Source: CAYOZN01 sp964408455 (lineage in GTDB: Bacteria; Planctomycetota; Phycisphaerae; UBA1845; UTPLA1). From it: a stretch of 64,000 nucleotides of DNA. Under the pieces are notes generated by a model. That model had not been told where the DNA came from. It did not search any database and saw nothing but the letters and a program-made list of their open reading frames with translations. Location of the stretch: contig CAYOZN010000016.1 of the NCBI GenBank assembly GCA_964408455.1, positions 51,640 to 115,639 of the forward strand. Reading direction: 5' to 3'. The stretch's first letter is position 1. Each line of letters starts with the position of its first letter. A program made the position numbers and the translations under genes. Below are positions 45,901 to 51,635 of the stretch, in pieces.

Positions 45901-46652
45901 TCTCCCGCGTGGCCGACGAGCTGAAGGTCGATCTGGCCCAACAATACGAGACGTACCAGCCCGACCAGGAAGAGAACTGGGAAGAAGTCGAGGCCGAGAT
46001 CAACGACCTGCGACAGAAGATCGACCGCCTGGGCAATGTGAATCTCGATGCCATCCGCGAGCAGGAAGAGCTCGAGCAGCGGGCGACCTTCCTCACCGAA
46101 CAGCTGACCGACCTGCGCACCAGCGAGGGTCAGCTCACGACGCTCATCGAAAAGCTCAACAAGGAATCGCAGCAGCGCTTCCTCGACACCTTCAACGCCG
46201 TGTCGCAGCATTTCAGCACGCTGTTCAAGAAGCTCTTCGGCGGCGGCAAGGCCGAGATTCGATTGCAGGACGAGGCCGACGTGCTCGAATGCGGCATCGA
46301 GATCATGGCCCGCCCGCCCGGCAAGGAACCCTGCAACATCAGCCAGCTCTCCGGCGGCGAAAAGACCATGACCGCCATCGCCCTGCTCATGGCCGTCTTC
46401 CGCAGCCGCCCGTCGCCCTTCGTGCTGCTCGACGAAGTGGATGCGGCGCTCGACGAGGCCAACAACATCCGCTTCAACAAAGTGGTGCAGGACTTCGTCG
46501 AGCTGTCGCAATTCATCATCATCACGCACTCGAAGCCGACGATGAGCATTGCGGATGTGATGTACGGCATCACGATGCAGGAGGCCGGCGTCTCGAAGCG
46601 TGTGAGCGTGCGGTTTGATGATGAGTCGAGCGGGCGGACGGCGGTGGCGTAG
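42969..46652 (+). CDS. smc: Chromosome segregation protein SMC
   Basis: 1227 residues. Condensin ATPase that folds and segregates the chromosome together with ScpA/ScpB (not seen here). N-terminal ATPase lobe with Walker A GPNGCGKSN (~30-38); coiled coil (~165-515); hinge (~555-705, FHYIRGAVGELFEADV ... GVVLEPDGRVGVGTLG); return coiled coil; C-terminal signature QLSGGEKTMTAIALLMA (~1126) and Walker B FVLLDEVDAALDEAN. Just before the hinge, residues ~520-560 form a polar, unconserved insert encoded by a repetitive DNA element (44531-44650). The frame is open upstream, but the family N-terminus MILKKLTAVGFKSFAD sets the start at 42969 (AGGAGG upstream). Confidence 0.96.
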   Translation: MILKKLTAVGFKSFADKTEFEFDRGITCIVGPNGCGKSNVVDAIKWVLGEQSAKSLRGKNMMDVIFNGSGTRKSAGLAQVDLTFDNADGHLPVDQSEVVVSRRLYRSGESEYLLNKQVTRLKDIRELFLDTGVGVDAYSVIEQGRVDLMLQANPMERRAIFEEAAGINKYKARKKEALRRLERVNQNLLRVQDIVEEVEKRLRSVKLAAGKARNYESYVQRLRELRSRHALSEYHRLRGSQDELTQQVDALRDDVTRLRTDLSALEAKTSDGNVRIVDLEREIQETESRLFAVQSQVTAMQERIAASERRIADQQALLERSRDRLAGFDEQMSALESRITAQRQTGEQVEAQLGEIQQQQAELQQEDTACAHELNESKSRLEETKENIFELARRSAQLNNEIQGLGVQRESIDVQKRKLDARETEIAKSLEDADFRRNSLVARRDEIDALIAAKTAELDDARQKLAEAAQQRATLVEQAAAAKEYRSGLESRRQLLEDLEARHEGLLAGAKEILERRDKNAESRKSKIENQHTESTADAADESNTDGQDVSTFDSRPFDFHYIRGAVGELFEADVAHASLVEAVLGPLETYLVADTRAQFLADREALGELSGRVQVFCLDAIPVPIGGPDLSAQEGHIACLLDWVRVPDACRRLARYLLGRTHVVDSIDAARRMAALDTMARFVTLDGVVLEPDGRVGVGTLGSDTGLISRRSELRELARELDEVTARITKLSEDLQQTESQVTQWETAQQELRTAVYQANTDRVEAQAALGSVEDALRQLNTERPHVAAEIAALAKRLGEIDARDGECRQSLEIVDRRHMESEQVHRDLVQQIEVLTERRAAVSEKITAARVRVGELSQQRSAVADALRELDAARIQLESDREKANRDVIEAQERIDQSRRQIDESKAELERLNTEHGELMQRSMGLRQERDQLREAVDQYARDARRLRTDIEQQEAQLHERDIRLQEVRVRIEDLVSRVADELKVDLAQQYETYQPDQEENWEEVEAEINDLRQKIDRLGNVNLDAIREQEELEQRATFLTEQLTDLRTSEGQLTTLIEKLNKESQQRFLDTFNAVSQHFSTLFKKLFGGGKAEIRLQDEADVLECGIEIMARPPGKEPCNISQLSGGEKTMTAIALLMAVFRSRPSPFVLLDEVDAALDEANNIRFNKVVQDFVELSQFIIITHSKPTMSIADVMYGITMQEAGVSKRVSVRFDDESSGRTAVA
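44531..44650. repeat. Inverted-repeat element (GAAAATC units) read in frame within smc
   Basis: The left arm CGAAAATCAAAAATCGAAAATC (about 44536-44559) and the right arm GACTTTCGATTCTCGACCTTTCGATTTTC (about 44621-44649) are built of short GAAAATC-like units in opposite orientation. Base composition is unlike the rest of smc. It adds ~40 residues without breaking the frame. Confidence 0.6.
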
Positions 46653-46660
46653 GCCTGACG

Positions 46661-47061
46661 CTATTTCAAAAGCGGCGTGAAACCGGCCTGTTCAAAATGA
46701 TGGTCGCCGGTCAGTGCCTCGCGGATGCCGCGATCCTCCATGACGATGAAGGACGTGCAGTCGGTCAGCGACCAGGATTTGTCCGGGCGCTGCTCGAACA
46801 GCGCGACGCCCCTACGCAGCAGTTCGCTGGACGCCGGGATGTTTTCAACCTGCAGACTGCTGTGCTGGAACTTCAACAACTCGACGAACGCGCTTCGCGC
46901 GGCGGGATTCGCCATGGCGTCGCCAACTTCCAGAAAGACAAACTCGGTGGTGACAAGTCGGTAGTGTTTGCGGCGCGTCGCTTGTATCGCGTTGGAATGT
47001 GCGTGATCACGGGATTGCAGAACGCCAGGTAGTAGAAGCTATCGGCGAACCACGTGGTCAT
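46661..47061 (-). pseudogene. PIN-domain toxin (VapC-like), frameshifted
   Basis: The N-terminus MTTWFADSFYYLAFCNP (catalytic Asp in FADS) reads from ATG 47061. The rest of the domain continues in another frame: RDHAHSNAIQATRRKHYRL, TTEFVFLEVGDAMANP and finally SLTDCTSFIVMEDRGIREAL with the acidic C-terminal motif and GDHHFEQAGF. A single-base indel near 47010-47020 explains it; sequencing error or real inactivation cannot be told apart. If functional, PIN toxins are Mg-dependent RNases. The ATG overlaps the antitoxin stop (ATGA). Confidence 0.78.
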
Positions 47062-47294
47062 CGCTTGGGTTGTCCGTGAAGATAATGATCGTGATTCTCG
47101 GCCAGATCAGGGGGCAGCCCGCCGGCCGTGCCCGCGAGTTCGAGCATCCGCCGCAAATACTCGTCGTGCCCGGCCTCGTCGCCGTTTGATTCCACGGGTT
47201 CGATCGGCTCAACGCGCACGCGCGTACCCTCGGCGGGATGCTGGTCCTGCTCGAAGACGACCACGCCGTTCTTTACGGTTCCCCGGTAGGTCAT
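47058..47294 (-). CDS. Antitoxin-like partner of the PIN toxin
   Basis: 78 residues. The N-terminal beta segment TYRGTVKNGVVVFEQDQH, EGTRVRVEPI and the C-terminal LAGTAGGLPPDLAENHDHYLHG are typical of a small antitoxin family paired with PIN toxins, in which the Asn-His-Asp-His-Tyr tail is strongly conserved. The stop overlaps the toxin start, so the two are coupled. The frame is open to 47375, but ATG 47294 matches the family start. Regulation is probably by antitoxin or complex binding to the AT-rich stretch upstream (47300-47360). Confidence 0.8.
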   Translation of the reverse strand: MTYRGTVKNGVVVFEQDQHPAEGTRVRVEPIEPVESNGDEAGHDEYLRRMLELAGTAGGLPPDLAENHDHYLHGQPKR

Positions 47295-47371
47295 GTTTAC
47301 GTTCCGTATCGAGTCGCAAGCGCTCAATATAGTATTGAAGAGATTATACCATATTTTCGCACTTTTAACAA

Positions 47372-47551
47372 TCACGATCGCCCGGTCGCATAAGCCCGGG
47401 GCGCGACCTGATTCACTTTCGGTTGTTCAAATGCACAGGCCAACAGCATCGTGACCGTTCCGGCCCCGATGACCAGTACGGCGACTGGGGCCAGAAAATC
47501 GGGCATCACGCCGAGTACCAAATATCCAATCACAACCAGAATAATTCCCAC
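47372..47551 (-). CDS. Possible small two-helix membrane protein
   Basis: 59 residues from a GTG at 47551. Two hydrophobic helices (GIILVVIGYLVLGVM and APVAVLVIGAGTVTMLLACA) and a short polar tail. It resembles the small hydrophobic DUF6131-type proteins in layout, but without a conserved motif. A longer frame upstream (to 47656) has no homology and overlaps TACTCCGCG/CATGCTCTCGCGG direct repeats. Low confidence. Confidence 0.35.
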   Translation of the reverse strand: MGIILVVIGYLVLGVMPDFLAPVAVLVIGAGTVTMLLACAFEQPKVNQVAPRAYATGRS

Positions 47552-47697
47552 TTGTTCGCGGCTATTACGATTACCGTCCGGCGGGTGGCATGCTCTCGCG
47601 GTACTCCGCGTGAGCATGCGCGAGGGTGACATGCTTTCGCGGCAGACTTGCGGCAAACGCCTGGCTGCTGCCGTCGCTCTGATAATATGATACTTTC

Positions 47698-47925
47698 ATG
47701 CGCCTTCCGAATGGCCGTATCCGCAAGCTGCGCCGCAGTTCCGACGATCCGACAGTCGCTCACGCGCTGACGTTTTCGTGCTTCCGCCGTCAGCCGTTTC
47801 TCAGTCGCGAGCGAACCTGCATGTGGCTGGTCGATGCGATCGACCGCGCCCGGAAGCGGTATGCACTCGACATTTGGGCATTTGTCTTCATGCCGAATCA
47901 CGTGCACGTGATACTATGGCCGCGG
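47698..47925 (+). pseudogene. N-terminal part of a RAYT (Y1_Tnp, HUH) transposase
   Basis: The first 76 codons read as a REP-associated tyrosine transposase: THALTFSCFRRQPFLSRERT-like start and IWAFVFMPNHVHVILWPR with the HUH metal motif (HVH). Homology stops there; the frame runs on to 48108 without family sequence, and the catalytic Tyr region is missing. The 3' part has been replaced by the end of the small minus-strand gene at 47888-48211. The truncated protein is unlikely to be active. Confidence 0.72.
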
Positions 47926-48211
47926 CAAGGCTTTTGCGTACAGGCCTCCGACGACGCACAAGCCGCCAACCAGTGGACTCGAGAATCGCCCATTTATGAT
48001 GCTCGACCCGCCCTCTGCGGCGTATGCGTGCGCCGATCCACGGCGTCCCATCTTCGTCGATCTCGCGTACCCTCGACGGAGAGCGCCTGCGAATCATGGT
48101 TTTCATGAACGACAGGGAATCCCGATGAAGCGTGTATCCGCGTTTCCACTCATCTGGTAGCGTAATAAAGCGAACGCAGTCGCCAAGCCTGAGTTTGCGT
48201 GGATTCGGCAT
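47888..48211 (-). CDS. Small conserved protein of unknown function, second of a coupled pair
   Basis: 107 residues. RKLRLGDCVRFITLPDEW, GYTLHRDSLSFMKTMIRRR and EIDEDGTPWIGARI, then EHHKWAILESTGWRLVRR, form a compact beta-rich domain I have seen only in hypothetical proteins. The last ~19 residues are read from reversed RAYT sequence, so the natural end is near 47948. ATG 48211 is preceded at 9 bases by GGAGG, which lies in the end of the upstream gene (stop 48216). Tightly linked to the gene at 48216-48461. Confidence 0.65.
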   Translation of the reverse strand: MPNPRKLRLGDCVRFITLPDEWKRGYTLHRDSLSFMKTMIRRRSPSRVREIDEDGTPWIGARIRRRGRVEHHKWAILESTGWRLVRRRRPVRKSLAAAIVSRARDSA

Positions 48212-48215
48212 AGCT

Positions 48216-48461
48216 TCATGCCTCCCATCCACCCTCGCGAGCTCTCCTGGTCAGCTCCTCGTATCGGGCTTTCGCCTGGCGCAGGGCCAACTCGCGGTCG
48301 CCGGACCAGCCAATCTCTCGCTCCCACCACTCGTCCAACTCGCGACGACTGCACAGCTCGCCAATCTTGCGAATCAACTCGTCAGCCTCCCGACCATAGA
48401 CTTCGAGCCTGTGCACGAAAATGTCGGTCAGCGGATGATCACCTGGCTTACCGTTTGGCAT
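48216..48461 (-). CDS. Small conserved protein of unknown function, first of a coupled pair
   Basis: 81 residues: MPNGKPGDHPLTDIFVHRLEV-like start (Pro-Asn-Gly-Lys-Pro-Gly-Asp-His-Pro), then a helical region EADELIRKIGELCSRRELDEW and WSGDRELALRQAKARYEEL. It is mostly alpha-helical and acidic/basic patterned. The upstream frame to 48527 lacks similarity, and MPNGKPGDHP is taken as the start. Five bases separate its stop from the next ATG. The pair, small and coupled beside transposase debris, could be a toxin-antitoxin-like unit, but nothing proves it. Confidence 0.65.
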   Translation of the reverse strand: MPNGKPGDHPLTDIFVHRLEVYGREADELIRKIGELCSRRELDEWWEREIGWSGDRELALRQAKARYEELTRRAREGGWEA

Positions 48462-48483
48462 TGCAATCTCGACGCCCCTTGCG

Positions 48484-48792
48484 TCACTCCAGCCCCGCCA
48501 GAAACTCCTCCATCTCCCCGCGGGCATGCGAATTCCCGACTTCCGTCGCCTTGGCGATGCCCTGCACGATCGTCTCGCGCGCGTCGGGTATCCACCCCAT
48601 CGCCGCCAGCGTCTTGCCCTTGTGGAAATACCCGGCCACGTAGTCCGGCGCCACGGCCAGCAGCATGTCGAACCGGGCCACGCTCTCCTCGAAGCGCTCC
48701 AGCTTGGCCAGCTCCAGGGCCATGCTGTAGTTCAGGAAGGCGTCGTCCGGCTCCTTTTCGAGCATCGTCTGGATTTTCTCGATTCGCGACAC
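48484..48792 (-). CDS. Small TPR protein
   Basis: 102 residues, cytoplasmic. Helical hairpins LEKEPDDAFLNYSMALELAK, FEESVARFDMLLAVAPDYV and GYFHKGKTLAAMGWIPDARE correspond to two and a half TPR units. The C-terminus HARGEMEEFLAGLE caps the fold. Probably a protein-interaction adaptor. It is 23 bases upstream of the coupled pair ending at 48461. Confidence 0.82.
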   Translation of the reverse strand: MSRIEKIQTMLEKEPDDAFLNYSMALELAKLERFEESVARFDMLLAVAPDYVAGYFHKGKTLAAMGWIPDARETIVQGIAKATEVGNSHARGEMEEFLAGLE

Positions 48793-48959
48793 GCTGGCTC
48801 CTTTGTGCGTGGGGCAGGCCGGGCGGCTCCGATGCTTCGCCGAGCCGGCCCGGAGGCTGGATCATCCGCAGCTATCGTAACGCGCCCGATACACCGGGTC
48901 AGCGGGGCGAAGGCCTGCCGACGCGGAGGTTCGCGAGGGGCCGGTCGCGTGCCGTGTGC

Positions 48960-48976
48960 CACTGCTTTAAGCAGTG
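48960..48976. repeat. Lone hairpin CACTGCTTTAAGCAGTG
   Basis: Perfect 17-nt palindrome, one base different in the loop from the array units at 49288-49575. Confidence 0.75.
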
Positions 48977-49239
48977 CACCTCGCCGACTCCGATCGCAGC
49001 CGGACCGTCTCTCCGCCCGATCGCGCCCCTCTCCCGCCCCGACGTCACCAGCTTTCGCGGAACGGAGGTCTATTCTAATGGGTAGATGGCGGGCGCCATC
49101 TGCGGGAGAGCCGGCGTGAGCGTTTTTCGGTTTGATTCGGTTTGATTCACCTGCGCCCCCGAAAAACTTCCCGCCGCCGCGATCTTGTGACGGGCTGTGA
49201 CGGGCTGTGCCACTTGGCGGACGTGTCACGCGCGCTTCG

Positions 49240-49575
49240 CACTGCTCACAGAGCAGTGGCACCCGAAAACTGGGGAGGGGTGCGAAGCACTGCTTGAAGC
49301 AGTGGCACACGGAACTTGGGGTGGCACGCGGAGCACTGCTTGAAGCAGTGGCACACGGAACTTGGGGTTGGCACACGGAGCACTGCTTGAAGCAGTGGCA
49401 CACGGAACTTGGGGTTGGCACGCGGAGCACTGCTTGAAGCAGTGGCACACGGAACGCCTGTTCAACTTCCGCACTGTCCCGGCGCGCCGGGAAGCAGTGG
49501 CACCCAATCCCGCACTGCTTGAAGCAGTGGCACACGGAACGGACGGTGGCACGCGGAGCACTGCTTGAAGCAGTG
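49240..49575. repeat. Array of eight CACTGCTTGAAGCAGTG palindromes
   Basis: Units start at 49240, 49288, 49334, 49381, 49428, 49472, 49513 and 49559 (period 41-48 bp). Six are CACTGCTTGAAGCAGTG; the first has loop CTCACAGAG; the sixth has TCCCGGCGCGCCGGGA in the loop. GGCAC follows each, usually as GGCACACGGAAC. Linkers are similar to one another (CTTGGGGTTGGCACGCGGAG), so this is a tandem repeat, not CRISPR. Confidence 0.9.
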
Positions 49576-49621
49576 GCACACCGGCAGGCGGCGTTCGACA
49601 CGCGCGGCGTGTGCGGCGACA

Positions 49622-50029
49622 ATGGGCAGCATGTTTGCCGTGGCCGCCGTGTGGATTGCGCTGGGTGCCCTGGCGACGACGGTCTATGTGGCCCTGTGGC
49701 CCAGCCCCGAGGCCGAGCCCGTCGTCACGCTCATGCCGTGGACCTATGCCCTGTCGATCACCTTCGCCGCCGGCGTGCTCTGGGGCCTGCGCAAGCGCGG
49801 CGCCGACGAGCCCGGCGTCGCCGGTCAGCGGATGCAGGCCTTCGTCGCGATCGGCTTGAATGCCGTCGCCGTCACCATCCTGCTGATCGCCGCCAACGGC
49901 ATCGTGTACGGCCTGGCGGGCCTCGCGGTGGAGATCGGCTTCCTCGCGATCTGCTGGTGGCTGTACACGCGCGTGATCGCGCCGGAGCCACCGGAGGCGC
50001 GCGGGGCCGAGTCGGCGGAAAGGCGATGA
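49622..50029 (+). CDS. Small four-helix membrane protein
   Basis: 135 residues. Hydrophobic segments FAVAAVWIALGALATTVYVAL, TYALSITFAAGVLWGL, FVAIGLNAVAVTILLIAANG and GLAGLAVEIGFLAICWWLY suggest four transmembrane helices, with an acidic C-terminal tail. No conserved residues point to a function. The ATG is taken after the palindrome array; the frame also reads back into the repeat, which is not coding. Only moderate confidence that it is expressed. Confidence 0.6.
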   Translation: MGSMFAVAAVWIALGALATTVYVALWPSPEAEPVVTLMPWTYALSITFAAGVLWGLRKRGADEPGVAGQRMQAFVAIGLNAVAVTILLIAANGIVYGLAGLAVEIGFLAICWWLYTRVIAPEPPEARGAESAERR

Positions 50030-50090
50030 GCGGCTATACTCTGCGGCAGAAAGAACACGAAGCGCCGTGTACGGAGGGGCAAGCACAGAG

Positions 50091-50109
50091 CCCCGTGCTG
50101 TGCACGGGG
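50091..50109. repeat. Hairpin CCCCGTGC-TGT-GCACGGGG
   Basis: Perfect 8-bp stem in the ~190-base gap before thiS. A further GC-rich imperfect hairpin (CCCGGGCGACACGCCGGGG, about 50173-50190) follows. They could be repeats or part of a thiS leader; the conserved TPP riboswitch core is not present. Confidence 0.5.
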
Positions 50110-50219
50110 TTGGCAGGGAAACCGAGCTTCGCAGGGAGTGTGAACGCCGGCTATCGAATGGCCGCTCGCGACCCGGGCGACACGCCGGGGCTCCGTTAGT
50201 GCACCACACCCGGAGAACG

Positions 50220-50441
50220 ATGTCCGCCGACACCAACACCCGCATGACGATTCTCGTCAATGGCGATCGCGTCGAGATGGACGCCTCCGCCACCGTCGCA
50301 ACGCTGATCGCGAAGCGGCAGCCGCGACCACCCTTCGCGGTCGAGCTGAACAAGCGGCTGGTGCGGCGGCCGGAATATGAATCCACGCCGCTTGCCGCGG
50401 GCGATGCCGTCGAGATCGTGACGCTGGTCGGAGGAGGATGA
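50220..50441 (+). CDS. thiS: Sulfur carrier protein ThiS
   Basis: 73 residues, ubiquitin-like fold: MTILVNGDRVEMDASATVAT ... PPFAVELNKRLVRRPEY ... GDAVEIVTLVGGG. The C-terminal Gly-Gly is adenylated and thiocarboxylated, then donates sulfur to the thiazole ring made by ThiG. ATG 50220 follows CGGAG; an internal ATG eight codons on is closer to the usual 66-residue length. Followed by thiG on the same strand with a repeat element in between. No other thiamine gene is in the window. Confidence 0.92.
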   Translation: MSADTNTRMTILVNGDRVEMDASATVATLIAKRQPRPPFAVELNKRLVRRPEYESTPLAAGDAVEIVTLVGGG

Positions 50442-50444
50442 AAG

Positions 50445-50557
50445 AATGGAGAATGGAGAATGATGAATGCTGAATGAGGAATGGTGAATGGCCTTCCTCT
50501 GCGAAAACCGCGATCAGCACGTTTCATTCAACATTCAGCATTCAGCATTTTGCATTC
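50445..50557. repeat. Inverted-repeat element of GAATGATGAATGC-like units between thiS and thiG
   Basis: The left arm (50445-50490) is built of GAATGGA/GAATGAT/GAATGCT heptamers. The right arm (about 50521-50557), TTTCATTCAACATTCAGCATTCAGCATTTTGCATTCC, is the inverse. Same design as 4518-4618; both copies contain TTCAGCATTTTG. Confidence 0.7.
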
Positions 50558-50579
50558 CTGACCGAGGTTGAACCCCAAC

Positions 50580-51392
50580 ATGGACCCCACACCACTGAAA
50601 ATCGGCCCCCACACCTTCCGCTCGCGCCTGTTCGTCGGCACCGGCAAGTACGCGACGTACGAACTGATGCGCCAGTGCCTCGATGCCAGCCGCTGCGAAG
50701 TGGTGACCGTCGCCGTGCGACGCGAGCGCCTCTTCGACGCCCAGAACCGCAGCATGCTCGACTTCCTGGATACGAAGCGCTACACCATCCTCCCCAATAC
50801 CGCCGGCTGCTTCACCGCCGAGGATGCCATTCGCGTGGCACGGCTGGGGCGCGACCTGCTTGAGCAGCTCGATAATCCCGGGGCGAGCTGGGTCAAGCTG
50901 GAGGTGCTGCACGACAAAAAGACGTTGCTGCCCGATCCCGTCGGCACGCTGGAGGCCACGAAGGAGCTGATCAAGGATGGCTTCGCCGTGCTCGTCTATT
51001 CCAGCGACGATCCGGCCATGGCCTGCCGTCTGAAGGAGGCCGGCGCCACCAGCGTCATGCCCGCCGGTAGTCCCATCGGCAGCGGTCAGGGCGTGCTGAA
51101 CCCCAACAACATCCGCATCATTCTGGAGATGTTGAAGGACGGCGACGCGGCCTATCCGGTCATCGTCGACGCCGGCGTCGGCACCGCCAGCGACGTGACC
51201 ATCGCCATGGAGCTGGGCGCCGACGGCGTCCTGCTCAACACCGGCATCGCCCATGCGAAGGACCCGGTCGCCATGGCCCGCGCCATGGCCCATGCCCTCG
51301 ACGCCGGCTATCTCGCCCATCGTGCGGGGCGCATTCCACGAAAGCTTTATGCGACCGCCAGTTCGCCGGTGGAAGGCACGATCATCTACTGA
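50580..51392 (+). CDS. thiG: Thiazole synthase ThiG
   Basis: 270 residues, TIM barrel. It builds the thiamine thiazole phosphate from DXP, ThiS thiocarboxylate and dehydroglycine. The Schiff-base Lys is in SWVKLEVLHD (Lys106 from ATG 50580), followed by LLPDPVGTLEATKELI. Phosphate-binding loops are VMPAGSPIGSGQGVLNP and DAGVGTASDVTIAMELGADG. VTVAVRR at ~45 is the usual N-terminal strand. The TTG at 50568 would leave no room for a ribosome site, so ATG 50580 is chosen. Probably co-transcribed with thiS. Confidence 0.95.
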   Translation: MDPTPLKIGPHTFRSRLFVGTGKYATYELMRQCLDASRCEVVTVAVRRERLFDAQNRSMLDFLDTKRYTILPNTAGCFTAEDAIRVARLGRDLLEQLDNPGASWVKLEVLHDKKTLLPDPVGTLEATKELIKDGFAVLVYSSDDPAMACRLKEAGATSVMPAGSPIGSGQGVLNPNNIRIILEMLKDGDAAYPVIVDAGVGTASDVTIAMELGADGVLLNTGIAHAKDPVAMARAMAHALDAGYLAHRAGRIPRKLYATASSPVEGTIIY

Positions 51393-51635
51393 GTCGGCGA
51401 GGCGCCGGTGCACGCAGTTATTGGAACAGGCTCCGGGCACCGATCCCGCAAGGCGACTTAAGCCCGCCGGCGAGACGGCCATACCACTGCCAGAATCGAC
51501 CATATCGTAATTTCGCGAAAACCGCGGTCCACGTCGTCCGCAGGTTCGTGACAGGCATGTCGGAAGCTGCCGCCCGAGCGAAGTGCTGCCCGCCGGCAGC
51601 GCTGGGCCGCAGCGCCGCAAACTGGAGAGCCTGCC

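Larger units (their letters stand above)
48793..49621. other. Long non-coding region holding a palindrome array
   Basis: About 830 bases without a real gene. Open frames here are by-products of the repeat (they translate as Cys-His-Cys-Phe-Lys-Gln-Cys motifs or Leu-Leu-Gln-Ala-Val). Contents: a lone hairpin at 48960-48976 and the array at 49240-49575. Confidence 0.7.

Noticed and set aside
49240..49575. CRISPR array
   Set aside because: Regular palindromic repeats are present, but the linkers are near-copies of each other rather than unique spacers, repeat loops vary, and no cas gene is nearby.
50030..50219. TPP riboswitch ahead of thiS
   Set aside because: Hairpins exist, but the conserved CUGAGA and GAUCUGG-like core sequences are absent.
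49226..50527. Long open frames across the palindrome arrays (Cys-His-Cys-Phe-Lys-Gln-Cys or Leu-Leu-Gln-Ala-Val repeats)
   Set aside because: They arise from translating the DNA repeat; no start signal, homology or codon bias supports them.
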